A program made the translations under genes and the position numbers. 42,518 nt of DNA, from positions 1 through 42,518 of the forward strand of contig CALBJC010000101.1 in the NCBI GenBank assembly GCA_937892655.1, in the 5' to 3' direction. The DNA is from an uncultured Clostridia bacterium. Lineage in GTDB: Bacteria; Bacillota; Clostridia; Oscillospirales; Ruminococcaceae. The notes beneath the pieces are model-generated. The model made no database searches, had not been told where the DNA came from, and worked only from the letters and a program-made list of their open reading frames with translations. Shown here piece after piece: positions 1-8,447 of this stretch (position 1 is its first letter; each line of letters starts with the position of its first letter).

Positions 1-1617
1 TGTCAGTATGCAAAAAGTATTGACGTTGAAATCGAAGCCTTTGTTCATGGCGCTTTATGTATGTCTGTTTCAGGTCAGTGCTATATGTCGGCGATGTATG
101 GCTCAAGAAGCGCTAACCGCGGTCAGTGCGCTCAGGCGTGCAGGCTGCCGTTTACTGTAGATGGCATCGGCGAAAATGTTTTGTCGCTCAAGGATCTGTG
201 CCTTGCCGATGAGATAAGAGAGCTTGCTGATATGGGTGTTACATCTCTTAAAATTGAGGGCAGAATGAAGCGCCCTGAGTACTGCTATCTTTCTGCAAAA
301 ACAATAAAGTCAGCGCTTTTGGGGGCTGATTACAGTGTAGATGAGCTTTCAAAGGTGTTTTCAAGAAACGGCTTTACAAAGGGCTATTTTGAAAGCAAGC
401 TTGATAAGGATATGTTTGGCTGGCGCAGATATGAGGATGTTTTAGATTCTTCAGATATTCTGCCAACCCTTGCAAATGAATATAAAAAAGAAAGAAAATC
501 CGCAAAAATAAGCTTTAAGCTTACAGCAAGGCTTGATAAGGAGCTTTGTCTTTTTGCAACAGACGGCGATATAAATGTTGAAATTTCGGGCGATATGCCA
601 TCTTTAGCAAAAAATGTGCCAACTGATTATGATACAGTTTTAAAACAGCTCTCAAAGCTTGGCGATACAATCTATGAGCTTGATAGTCTTGAGGTGGATA
701 TTGACGATAATCTCTATATTGCGGCTTCAGCGCTCAACGATATGCGCCGCCGTGCCTGCGACGAGCTTGATATTAAGCGTATTGAGAAAAATACCGTCAT
801 CAAGCAGTTTGACGGCAACATTCCATACGATTTTCCGAAGTTTATGAACATCGTAATTCCAAAACTTTGGATAAGTCTTGAAAAGTATTCTCAGCTTGAG
901 GCTCTTTTAGCGGAAGATGAAAAGCTGTTTGAGAGAATTGGCTATGTAGTTTTGCCGATTGATGAGCTAGAAAACATAGCAGAGTTTGATAAAAAAGAAA
1001 ATATAATTTTATCACTCCCGAGATTTATGTGGAATGAAAACGAGCTTGTGAATATGCTTGAAAGAGCTAAAGCTCTTGGATTTTGTGATGTATTGGTTAC
1101 AAACTGCGCTCAGCTTGAAATGTGCAAGGGCTTTAATATGCATGGCGCTGCAGGGCTTAATATTACAAACTCCATCGCCCTTTCAGAGTATGCTCAATAT
1201 GGTCTTTGCGACACCTTAGCATCATTTGAGCTGACCGCTGTTCAGATAAATCAGCTTGGCAGCTTTTTGCCAACGGGCATTATCGGCTATGGCAAGCTCC
1301 CTTTAATGATGTGTGTAAACTGTCCTGCAAAAGCGCAGGTTGGCTGCAGAGATTGCAAGGGCTTTATAACCGACAGAATGGGTATGAAAAATCCGCTTGA
1401 CTGCCACAAAAAGTGGGGCTATGTTGAAATCAAAAATGCCCTTGACCTTGTAATCAGCGATAAGCTTGAAAGCTTTTTCTCGCTGTCGCATATTCTTCTT
1501 TGTTTTTCAGATGAAAGTGCAAGCAGAATGCTTCAGATAATAAATGCCTACGAAAACAAGACTCCTCTTGACATAAAGGAATTTACAAGAGGCTTGTATT
1601 TTCGCGGAATAAAATAA
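1..1617 (+). CDS. U32 family peptidase with C-terminal DUF3656-like region, 5' truncated
   Basis: The reading frame is open from the first base, so the true start lies outside the window. A methionine at base 61 is internal: the 20 codons before it read as the conserved U32 segment EVE/VEIEAFVHGALC and continue into SGQCYMS, SANRGQC and CRLPF. The U32 family includes collagenase-like proteases and the RlhA/TrhP-type proteins needed for RNA hydroxylation. The cysteines in SGQC, RGQCAQAC and the later MMCVNCPAKAQVGCRDC segment could ligate a metal or iron-sulfur cluster. A KIEGRMKRPEY motif follows the core. The remaining ~400 residues match the long form with a DUF3656-like middle region. dut starts 12 bases downstream, suggesting cotranscription. 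Family assignment is secure; substrate (protein or tRNA/rRNA) is not determinable here. Confidence 0.9.
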   Translation, partial: CQYAKSIDVEIEAFVHGALCMSVSGQCYMSAMYGSRSANRGQCAQACRLPFTVDGIGENVLSLKDLCLADEIRELADMGVTSLKIEGRMKRPEYCYLSAKTIKSALLGADYSVDELSKVFSRNGFTKGYFESKLDKDMFGWRRYEDVLDSSDILPTLANEYKKERKSAKISFKLTARLDKELCLFATDGDINVEISGDMPSLAKNVPTDYDTVLKQLSKLGDTIYELDSLEVDIDDNLYIAASALNDMRRRACDELDIKRIEKNTVIKQFDGNIPYDFPKFMNIVIPKLWISLEKYSQLEALLAEDEKLFERIGYVVLPIDELENIAEFDKKENIILSLPRFMWNENELVNMLERAKALGFCDVLVTNCAQLEMCKGFNMHGAAGLNITNSIALSEYAQYGLCDTLASFELTAVQINQLGSFLPTGIIGYGKLPLMMCVNCPAKAQVGCRDCKGFITDRMGMKNPLDCHKKWGYVEIKNALDLVISDKLESFFSLSHILLCFSDESASRMLQIINAYENKTPLDIKEFTRGLYFRGIK

Positions 1618-1629
1618 TATGGTGATAAT

Positions 1630-2070
1630 ATGACACTCAATTTTAAAAAACTAAACGAAAACGCTACTATTCCAAAGCGTGCTACAGAATACAGCGCAGG
1701 GCTTGACCTTTGCGCTTGTCTTGATGAGGATTTAACTATAAAACCCGGTGAGCGTTACCTTGTGCCTACAGGGCTTGCGGTTTCGCCGAGCGACAAGAAT
1801 GTAGTTTTACTTGTATATGCAAGAAGCTCGCTTGCTTCAAAGCATGGTCTTACCCTTTCAAACTGTGTGGGCGTTGTTGACAGCGACTACAGAGGCGAGC
1901 TTAAAATACCGATGATAAATCATTCGGATACGCCTTATACGATTACTCACGGTGAAAGAGTAGCTCAGCTTGTAGTATCCCCTGTTATCTTTGCAGATAC
2001 CTGCGAGGTAGATGTGCTTGATGAAACTACAAGAGGTGAAGGCGGATTTGGCTCAACGGGTAAAATCTAA
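1630..2070 (+). CDS. dut: dUTP diphosphatase (dUTPase)
   Basis: Hydrolyses dUTP to dUMP and pyrophosphate in the cytosol, keeping uracil out of DNA and feeding dTMP synthesis. The 146-residue length is normal for the homotrimeric family. The conserved motifs are visible in order: AGLDLCA near residue 24, ARSSLASK near 66, the uracil-binding GVVDSDYRGE near 84-93, GERVAQLVV near 110, and the Gly-rich C-terminal RGEGGFGSTG that closes over the active site. The ATG has GGTGATA upstream as a weak ribosome-binding site. It sits 12 bases after the U32 gene and 21 before the amidohydrolase, consistent with one transcription unit. Confidence 0.96.
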   Translation: MTLNFKKLNENATIPKRATEYSAGLDLCACLDEDLTIKPGERYLVPTGLAVSPSDKNVVLLVYARSSLASKHGLTLSNCVGVVDSDYRGELKIPMINHSDTPYTITHGERVAQLVVSPVIFADTCEVDVLDETTRGEGGFGSTGKI

Positions 2071-2091
2071 TACAAAAGAAAGGTTTTTCAG

Positions 2092-3282
2092 ATGATTTTA
2101 GAAAACGCTAAAATTTATACAATGAACGAAAATGCCGACATTATTAAAAACGGCTACATAGAGATTGAAGGCGGTAAAATTGTGGCAGTTGGCGAAGGTA
2201 AATCGGGCAAGGAAAGCGCCGTAGACTTAGGCGGTGCGTCAGTTTACCCAGGATTTATCGACGCTCATACTCACATGGGGCTTTTTAACAGCGGTTGTGG
2301 CGTTGAGGGCGAGGATTTCAACGAGGATAGCGACCCTGTAACCCCTCAGCTTTCGGTAATTGATGCCATAAACCCGATTGACCGCTCATTTGAAGATGCG
2401 CTATACTCGGGCATTACCGCAGTTACTGTAGCGCCTGGGTCTACAAACCCTATCGCCGGCAAGGTTTATACCATTTCAACCTACGGTAAGCGTATTGACA
2501 ATATGGTTTTGTGCCAGAGCGGTATTAAATTTGCTTTAGGTGAAAACCCTAAAATGACTTATATGAACAAAGAAGAAGCTCCCGTTACCCGTATGGCAAC
2601 AGCGGCGCTTATAAAAGAGGCTCTTTCAAAGGCTAAAAGATATATGGCTGATAAAGAAAAAGCGTTTATGGATAATGAGATTGACGAGCCTGAATATGAC
2701 GCTAAGAATGAAGCACTCATTCCTCTTTTAAAGGGCGATATCAAGGCACATTTTCATTGTCACCGAGCTGATGATATCTTCACAGCGATAAGAATTGCAA
2801 AGGAATTTGATTTGAAATACAATCTTGTTCACTGCACAGAGGGTCACATAATCGCAGATGAGCTTGCAAAAGAAAATTCAGATTTTGTAGCAATAACAGG
2901 CCCTATCATCTCAGACAGATGCAAGCCGGAGCTTGCAAAGCTTACAACCCAGAACAGCGCAATACTTCGTGAAAATAATGTTGATGTTGCTATCTGTACC
3001 GACCACGGTGAGGTACCTATCCATTACCTTACTTTATCAGCAGCTATCGCTGTAAAGGCGGGTATGAGCGAGTATGATGCGCTCAGGGCTATTACAATTA
3101 CAGCGGCAAAAGCAGCGGGCATTGATGATGTTGCAGGCTCAGTTGAGATCTCAAAGCGTGCAGACCTTGTAATTTTTGAAAACTCTCCATTTGATGTTAT
3201 GGCAGAGCCTTTAATGGTAATAGCAGGCGGCAATGTAATTGATTGCAAGCGTTCAAGGGTATGGAGGGAATACAATGCGTGA
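2092..3282 (+). CDS. Amidohydrolase family protein (imidazolonepropionase/adenine-deaminase-like fold)
   Basis: A 396-residue metal-dependent amidohydrolase. The first metal-ligand motif IDAHTHMG is near residue 57. KAHFHCHRADDI (near 222) and LVHCTEGH (near 247) supply the later histidines, and CTDHGEVP (near 303) the metal-binding aspartate. The N-terminal beta-sandwich (ILENAKIYTMNE) and the C-terminal KRADLVIFENSPFD are typical of composite-domain amidohydrolases. The ATG is preceded by AAAGAAAGG. The 3' end overlaps the start of the fumarase subunit by 8 bases, so translation is probably coupled. Likely cytosolic hydrolysis of a cyclic amide or amidine; no specific substrate can be assigned from sequence. 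Confidence 0.88.
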   Translation: MILENAKIYTMNENADIIKNGYIEIEGGKIVAVGEGKSGKESAVDLGGASVYPGFIDAHTHMGLFNSGCGVEGEDFNEDSDPVTPQLSVIDAINPIDRSFEDALYSGITAVTVAPGSTNPIAGKVYTISTYGKRIDNMVLCQSGIKFALGENPKMTYMNKEEAPVTRMATAALIKEALSKAKRYMADKEKAFMDNEIDEPEYDAKNEALIPLLKGDIKAHFHCHRADDIFTAIRIAKEFDLKYNLVHCTEGHIIADELAKENSDFVAITGPIISDRCKPELAKLTTQNSAILRENNVDVAICTDHGEVPIHYLTLSAAIAVKAGMSEYDALRAITITAAKAAGIDDVAGSVEISKRADLVIFENSPFDVMAEPLMVIAGGNVIDCKRSRVWREYNA

Positions 3283-4117
3283 GATAGATGTATCCCTTGT
3301 AAAAGAGGCAGTAAGCCGCCTTTGCATAAAGGCAAACCTCTATCTGCCGTCATCGCTTGAAAGCTGTATCAAGTGCTGTCAGGAGAAAGAGCAGTCCCCT
3401 GTCGGCAAGGCGGTTTTTGATGATATTATCGAAAATATAGCTGTTGCAAAAAACCAGCTTATCCCTATCTGTCAGGATACGGGCATGGCAGTAGTTTTCA
3501 TTGAAATCGGTCAGGATGTTCATTTTGTGGGCGGAGATTTGTATACCGCTATAAACGAGGGCGTTGCAGACGGTTATATAAATGGCAAGCTCCGATTATC
3601 CGTAGTTGAAGACCCGATAGAGAGAAAAAACACAGGCAACAATACTCCTGCTGTTATCCATACATCTATAATAAGCGGTGACAAGGTGTCTATAATGGTA
3701 GCGCCAAAGGGATTTGGCAGCGAGAATATGTCGGGCATTAAAATGATGACTCCGTCTTCAACTATAGATGAAATTGTTGAATATGTAGCGTCAGTTGTTG
3801 AAAAAGCAGGCTCCAATCCTTGCCCGCCTATCGTTGTGGGAGTAGGTATCGGCGGCGATTTTGAGCAGTGCGCATATCTTGCAAAAAAGGCGCTCTGCCG
3901 TGATGTAAAAATCAGAAATCCAAAGCCTCTCTATAAAGACCTTGAAGAAAAAATGCTTCAGAGAATAAACAAATCAGGTATCGGCCCTCAGGGCTTTGGC
4001 GGCACAGTTACAGCTTTGGCTGTAAACATCGAAAGCGCGCCTACTCATATTGCGGGGTTGCCTGTCTCGGTGAACATCGGCTGTCACGTTACAAGGCATG
4101 CACACGAGATAATATAA
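3275..4117 (+). CDS. Class I fumarate hydratase alpha subunit (or related tartrate dehydratase alpha)
   Basis: A 280-residue protein matching the N-terminal half of class I, [4Fe-4S]-dependent fumarases, interconverting fumarate and malate. Seen: PICQDTGMAVVF near residue 68 (cluster cysteine), NTGNNTPAVIH near 127, MVAPKGFGSEN near 148, PCPPIVVGVGIGG near 187, and GPQGFGGTVTALAVN with HIAGLPVSVNIGCH at the C-terminus carrying another likely cluster cysteine. The ATG at 3275 was chosen because GGAGGG lies 7 bases upstream; a longer reading frame into the previous gene has no such site. The beta subunit normally encoded next is absent: rnfC follows instead. Tartrate dehydratase alpha is the main alternative. 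Confidence 0.88.
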   Translation: MREIDVSLVKEAVSRLCIKANLYLPSSLESCIKCCQEKEQSPVGKAVFDDIIENIAVAKNQLIPICQDTGMAVVFIEIGQDVHFVGGDLYTAINEGVADGYINGKLRLSVVEDPIERKNTGNNTPAVIHTSIISGDKVSIMVAPKGFGSENMSGIKMMTPSSTIDEIVEYVASVVEKAGSNPCPPIVVGVGIGGDFEQCAYLAKKALCRDVKIRNPKPLYKDLEEKMLQRINKSGIGPQGFGGTVTALAVNIESAPTHIAGLPVSVNIGCHVTRHAHEII

Positions 4118-4162
4118 TATATAATATTGAGAAAAGTATTCTTGAAAGGAATGATTATATAA

Positions 4163-5440
4163 ATGAAGCTCAACAGAATTAAAGTGCCTCATCATAAGGG
4201 CACCAGCGAGTGTCAGACAGTAAAGCTGCCGATTCCTCCCCGCCTTGTTATACCTATGTGTCAGCATATGGGCGCAGTCTGCGAGCCTTTGGTTAAAAAG
4301 GGCGATAAGGTTTTGAGAGGTCAGGTTATCGGCGATAGCGATGCTTTCCTGTCCTGCCCTATCCATGCGCCCACATCTGCAACAGTTACTGATATAATCG
4401 AGTTTTTACCTGCAAACGGCAAAACCTGCCAGGCGCTTGTTTTAGAGCCTGACGGTGAGCATACCGTTGACCCAGAGGTAAAGCCTCCGGTTGTAGAAGA
4501 CAGAGCTTCATTTTTAAAGGCTGTAAGAGACAGCGGCTGCTGCGGCCTTGGCGGTGCGGGCTTTCCTACTCATGTAAAGCTTGGCTACGACAGAGAAAAG
4601 TTCAAGGTTGACTCTCTTGTTGTAAATGCGGCTGAATGTGAGCCCTACATAACAAGTGACTATCGTGAGCTTATCGGCAGAACCGAAGATGTTGTTGAGG
4701 GCATCAAGGATTTGATGAAATGGCTTGAAATTCCTAAGGCATATCTTTGCATTGAAAACAATAAGCCTAAGGCTATCGAGCTTATGAAAAATGCCAAAAA
4801 TGATGACAGAATAGAGGTTGTCAGCTTAAAGTCTGAATATCCTCAGGGCGCTGAAAAGGTCATCGCCTTTGCCGCAACGGGCAGAATTATCAAAGAGGGC
4901 GAGCTGCCTATCAATCAGGGCGTTCTGGTTATCAACGTTTCAACAGTCGGCTTTATCCACAGATATTTAACAACGGGTATGGGTCTTGTTGAAAAGCGTC
5001 TTACCCTTGACGGTGACCTTGTTAAAAAGCCTCTTAATGTAAGAGCGCTCATCGGTGCTGAAACCTCGTGGGTTTTATCTCATGCCGAGGCTGACATTGA
5101 AAATGCATATAAGATTATTTCAGGCGGCCCTATGATGGGCTCATGCCTTATGAGCGCAGATACGCCTGTTTTGAAAACAAACAACGCGATTTTAGTTTTC
5201 TCAACAGAGATTGAGAACAAAACAACCGCTTGCATCAGATGCGGCAAGTGTATAGGTGCTTGTCCGTTAGGGCTTATGCCTACAGAGCTTGAGCGTGCAT
5301 ACATTGCAAAGGATACAGAGCTTTTGAAAAAACTCGGTCTTTCGCTTTGTATGAACTGCGGAAGCTGCTCGTATGTATGCCCTGCAAAGAGAAACCTAGC
5401 GCAGACAAATCAGCTTGCAAAAGCGCTTTTGAGAAAGTAA
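4163..5440 (+). CDS. rnfC: Rnf electron transport complex subunit C
   Basis: Peripheral cytoplasmic subunit of the ferredoxin:NAD+ oxidoreductase that pumps Na+ or H+. RnfC is thought to receive electrons and pass them to NAD+. Visible: N-terminal lipoyl/barrel-like region (PRLVIPMCQHMGAV, KKGDKVLRGQVIG), the NADH/FMN-binding Rossmann-like core with GGAGFPTHVKL near residue 130, VNAAECEPYITSDYR near 153, and two C-terminal [4Fe-4S] motifs, CIRCGKCIGACP near 359 and CMNCGSCSYVCP near 398. The length (425) is normal. It is the first gene of a tight rnf operon; rnfD follows after 13 bases with a strong GGAGGT site. A weak promoter-like TATAAT at 4113-4118 lies just upstream. Confidence 0.97.
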   Translation: MKLNRIKVPHHKGTSECQTVKLPIPPRLVIPMCQHMGAVCEPLVKKGDKVLRGQVIGDSDAFLSCPIHAPTSATVTDIIEFLPANGKTCQALVLEPDGEHTVDPEVKPPVVEDRASFLKAVRDSGCCGLGGAGFPTHVKLGYDREKFKVDSLVVNAAECEPYITSDYRELIGRTEDVVEGIKDLMKWLEIPKAYLCIENNKPKAIELMKNAKNDDRIEVVSLKSEYPQGAEKVIAFAATGRIIKEGELPINQGVLVINVSTVGFIHRYLTTGMGLVEKRLTLDGDLVKKPLNVRALIGAETSWVLSHAEADIENAYKIISGGPMMGSCLMSADTPVLKTNNAILVFSTEIENKTTACIRCGKCIGACPLGLMPTELERAYIAKDTELLKKLGLSLCMNCGSCSYVCPAKRNLAQTNQLAKALLRK

Positions 5441-5453
5441 GGAGGTAGCAAAA

Positions 5454-6371
5454 ATGAATATGTTGACAGTATCTCCGTCCCCTCATATCAAGAGTAAGGT
5501 AAATACTACAAAGATCATGGGGCTTGTTATCTTAGCGCTTTTACCTACAATTATTGCTTCGGGAATAATCTTTGGCGCAAGAGCGATTTTAGTAGTAGCA
5601 TTCTCTGCGGCAACCGCGATTTTGTGGGAATACATCTGCAGAAGGGTTATGAAAAAGGATAATACAATTTCAGATTTATCAGCGGCATTAACGGGTGTTT
5701 TGCTTGGTATGAACCTTTCAAGTACAACTCCTCTGTGGGTTTGCGCTATCGGTACATTCATAGCAATCGTTATTGTAAAGCAGCTTTTTGGCGGTCTTGG
5801 TCAGAATTTTGCAAACCCTGCAATCGTCGGCAGAATCGTTTTGATGCTCTCTTTCCCAACCCTCATTTCTCAGTATGCAAAGCCTTTTGATGCAGACGTT
5901 ATAACATCTGCAACTCCTCTTATCACAAAGGCTGACAGCTACAAGGATTTATTCTTGGGTACAACAGCAGGCGCTTTAGGCGAAACCTGCGCTGTAACTC
6001 TGATTGTCGGTTTTGTGATTTTAGTTGTAACAAAAGTTATCTCCCCTGTTACTCCTGTTGCTATGGTAGCAACTGTAGCCGTATTTGCATTTGTATGCGG
6101 CGAAGACCCTCTTTATCATATTCTCTCAGGTGGTCTTTTACTCGGTGCTATCTTTATGGCTACTGACTATGCAACAACTCCTATCACTAAAAAGGGTAAG
6201 CTCATTTTTGGTATCGGCTGTGGCGCTGTAACCTTTATTATCAGAATGTGGGCTTCATATCCTGAGGGCGTTTCATTTGCAATCCTTTTAATGAACATAG
6301 TTACTCCTTATATAGATATGGCAACTCGTACAAAGCCTGTCGGCAAGATAATTGCAAAGGAGGCTAAATAA
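5454..6371 (+). CDS. rnfD: Rnf electron transport complex subunit D
   Basis: Polytopic inner-membrane subunit of the Rnf complex that carries a covalently bound FMN. The 305-residue sequence shows the usual hydrophobic helices, the GLGQNFANPAIVGR signature near residue 115, and the flavinylation region TSATPLITKAD near 150, whose threonine is the expected FMN attachment site. EDPLYHILSGGLLLGAIFMATDY is also characteristic. The GGAGGT ribosome-binding site at 5441-5446 fixes the start. The stop codon is directly followed by the ATG of a small extra gene, indicating translational coupling. Confidence 0.97.
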   Translation: MNMLTVSPSPHIKSKVNTTKIMGLVILALLPTIIASGIIFGARAILVVAFSAATAILWEYICRRVMKKDNTISDLSAALTGVLLGMNLSSTTPLWVCAIGTFIAIVIVKQLFGGLGQNFANPAIVGRIVLMLSFPTLISQYAKPFDADVITSATPLITKADSYKDLFLGTTAGALGETCAVTLIVGFVILVVTKVISPVTPVAMVATVAVFAFVCGEDPLYHILSGGLLLGAIFMATDYATTPITKKGKLIFGIGCGAVTFIIRMWASYPEGVSFAILLMNIVTPYIDMATRTKPVGKIIAKEAK

Positions 6372-6629
6372 ATGAACGGTTTTGAAGAAATGTTCGGTGA
6401 TGAGCTTTGTGGAAGAGAAGATTCATCCTTAAAACAGGGTATTACAACAAAGAAGAAAAAGGGTGCTATAGGTATTCTTTTGCTTATACTTGCAGTTGGC
6501 GTTGTAGCTGTTTTAGCAGTAATTACAAAGGGTGAAATAATCTCTGATATTCTGGAAGAAGGCGTAGACGGTCTTTTTGAAGCCTTTCCAAAATCAAAAA
6601 AGAAGAAAAAGAGTAAGGAGGCAGAGTAA
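6372..6629 (+). CDS. Small lysine-flanked membrane protein inside the rnf operon
   Basis: An 85-residue protein I do not recognise, between rnfD and rnfG where most rnf operons have nothing. Its ATG directly follows the rnfD stop, and its stop overlaps the rnfG start in TAATG, so it is almost certainly translated with the complex. Layout: an acidic N-terminus (residues 1-18) with one cysteine, a KKKK cluster (27-30), a single hydrophobic helix (31-52), an acidic amphipathic stretch (EIISDILEEGVDGLFEAF), and a C-terminal run of five lysines ending in KSKEAE. Its membrane orientation is uncertain because both sides of the helix carry positive charge. It could be an accessory or assembly subunit of Rnf; that is inference from position only. 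Confidence 0.85.
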   Translation: MNGFEEMFGDELCGREDSSLKQGITTKKKKGAIGILLLILAVGVVAVLAVITKGEIISDILEEGVDGLFEAFPKSKKKKKSKEAE

Positions 6630-7195
6630 TGGCAACTAAAAAATCAGAATACATTATGCCTGCAGTAGTGCTTATGTTAATCTGTGCGATTATTTCAGGC
6701 CTTCTTGCTGTAGTTTACAATTTAACGTATGTTGACAATACGGGCGTTCTTACTGAAAAGCTCCTCGATGGCTGTAAGGATATCTTCGGCGAGGGCGAGT
6801 ATCAGATGATAGTTGACATCGATGCGGATGAAAAGAAAATCCCTCTTACATTTGATGGCGTAACCTCTGTTATTTTAGATGAAAAGGGCAACTGCCTCTT
6901 TGAAATCTATGCACGTGGCTACGAAAAGGATGGTATTCATTTTCTTATCGGCTTTGACAATGCGGGTGCTGTAAAGGGTATCTCGATTGTAGACATCTCA
7001 GAAACCCCCGGTCTTGGCACTAAGGTCAATAACAGCGCATATCTTTCAAACTTTACAGATATGGCTGATAAGGATGCGCCTTTAAGCGTTGACAACATTA
7101 CAGGTGCTTCCCGCTCATCAATGGGTCTTAAAAACGCAGTTTCAAAGGCTATTGAAACATTCAAAACAAACAAGGAGGTAATTTTCAGTGAGTAA
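6629..7195 (+). CDS. rnfG: Rnf electron transport complex subunit G (FMN-binding)
   Basis: Membrane-anchored subunit with one N-terminal helix (about residues 10-30) and an extracytoplasmic FMN-binding domain. GFDNAGAVKGISIVDISETPGLG (about 110-132) is the family core. The flavinylation motif reads TGAS at residues 158-161, where the family usually has [S/T]GAT, with serine replacing the FMN-linked threonine; serine could in principle still accept FMN. Length 188 is normal. It starts inside the stop of the small gene upstream and overlaps rnfE by 8 bases. Confidence 0.95.
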   Translation: MATKKSEYIMPAVVLMLICAIISGLLAVVYNLTYVDNTGVLTEKLLDGCKDIFGEGEYQMIVDIDADEKKIPLTFDGVTSVILDEKGNCLFEIYARGYEKDGIHFLIGFDNAGAVKGISIVDISETPGLGTKVNNSAYLSNFTDMADKDAPLSVDNITGASRSSMGLKNAVSKAIETFKTNKEVIFSE

Positions 7196-7850
7196 TTTAA
7201 AAGAACTTACAAAGGGTATCATAAAAGAAAATCCTACCCTTGTTACCTTGCTTGGTATGTGCCCTACCTTGGCTGTTACAACAATGGCTGTAAACGGTCT
7301 TGGTATGGGTCTTGCAACAACGTTTGTGCTTATCGGCTCAAATATTGTTATATCCCTTCTTAAAAACGTTATTCCGAAGGCTGTGCGTCTGCCTTGCTTT
7401 ATTGTTATTATCGCAGGCTTTGTAACGCTCATAAGCTTTCTTATGCAGGCTTATCTGCCTGACCTTTATTCAGCGCTCGGCGTATTCTTATCGCTCATTA
7501 CAGTAAACTGTATCATCTTAGGCCGTGCTGAAGTTTTTGCTTCAAAGAACAAGGTTATCCCTTCAATTATGGATGCTGTCGGAATGGGTCTTGGCTTTAC
7601 ATTAGCGCTGTTTTTGATGGGTACGATCAGAGAAATCTTCGGTGCAGGTACATTCTTGTCAGGAACAGATTATTGTATCAATATTCCTGTCGGTGAGCCT
7701 ATGCTTGTATTTATTATGCCGGCGGGCGGCTTCTTTGTGCTTGGCGTTATAATCGCAGTTATCAATAAGCTTGCAAGCAAGAAGCCACCCGAAAAGATTG
7801 GCTGTGCCGGCTGTCCTAATGCAAAAATGTGTAAGGGGGATTGTGAATAA
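7188..7850 (+). CDS. rnfE: Rnf electron transport complex subunit E, with cysteine-rich tail
   Basis: Six-helix integral membrane subunit related to RnfA and to NqrD. Typical segments are NPTLVTLLGMCPTLAVT near residue 12 and SLITVNCIILGRAEVFA near 105, whose cysteines are those proposed to hold an iron-sulfur cluster with RnfA. It starts with GTG, supported by AAGGAGGT 8 bases upstream and the 8-base overlap with rnfG. The 220-residue protein ends in GCAGCPNAKMCKGDCE, a C-x2-C-x5-C-x3-C tail beyond the last helix that could bind a metal. The stop overlaps the rnfA ATG by one base. Confidence 0.96.
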   Translation: MSNLKELTKGIIKENPTLVTLLGMCPTLAVTTMAVNGLGMGLATTFVLIGSNIVISLLKNVIPKAVRLPCFIVIIAGFVTLISFLMQAYLPDLYSALGVFLSLITVNCIILGRAEVFASKNKVIPSIMDAVGMGLGFTLALFLMGTIREIFGAGTFLSGTDYCINIPVGEPMLVFIMPAGGFFVLGVIIAVINKLASKKPPEKIGCAGCPNAKMCKGDCE

Positions 7851-8434
7851 TGGGTATTAAAGAATTTTTCGTAATCCTGCTTTCTGCAGTTTTTGTTGAC
7901 AACTTTGTTTTATCAAAGTTTATGGGTATCTGCCCGTTCCTGGGTGTTTCAAAAAAGCTAAAATCATCAGTTGGTATGGGCGCTGCGGTAATCTTCGTTA
8001 TGGTGTGCGCAACAATCGTTACATACCCGATATATACACTCGTTTTAGAGCCAAATAATCTGGCATACCTGCAGACAATGGCGTTTATCTTAGTTATCGC
8101 GCTGTTTGTTCAGCTCGTTGAGATAGTGCTCAAAAAGGTTATGCCTCCGCTTTATCAGGCGCTTGGCGTATACCTGCCGCTTATCACAACAAACTGCGCT
8201 GTACTGGGTGTTACTCTTCTTAACATCACAGAGGAGCTTTCGTTCCTCGGCGCTCTTACAAATGCGCTTGGCGCAGGTATCGGCTTTACGCTTGCTCTAG
8301 TGCTTTTCTCAGGCGTTCGTTCAAAGCTTGAAATCGCAGACATTCCGGCAACCTTCAAGGGCGTTCCGTCAACCCTTATTGCCGCATCAATAGTATCGCT
8401 TAGCTTTATGGGCTTTGCAGGATTGTTCGGCTAA
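7850..8434 (+). CDS. rnfA: Rnf electron transport complex subunit A
   Basis: Integral membrane subunit of 194 residues, homologous to RnfE in inverted topology. It shows DNFVLSKFMGICPFLGVSKK near residue 17 and PLITTNCAVLGVTLLN near 110, with the paired cysteines expected to ligate the membrane-embedded cluster. GVPSTLIAASIVSLSFMGFAG closes the protein. The ATG overlaps the rnfE stop by one base. rnfB follows after 13 bases with a strong AAGGAGGA site. Confidence 0.97.
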   Translation: MGIKEFFVILLSAVFVDNFVLSKFMGICPFLGVSKKLKSSVGMGAAVIFVMVCATIVTYPIYTLVLEPNNLAYLQTMAFILVIALFVQLVEIVLKKVMPPLYQALGVYLPLITTNCAVLGVTLLNITEELSFLGALTNALGAGIGFTLALVLFSGVRSKLEIADIPATFKGVPSTLIAASIVSLSFMGFAGLFG

Positions 8435-8447
8435 GGAGGAAAATGAT

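Noticed and set aside
8415..8447. Longer rnfB starting inside rnfA
   Set aside because: The extension lacks a ribosome-binding site and adds a charged stretch before the membrane anchor; the ATG at 8448 follows AAGGAGGA.
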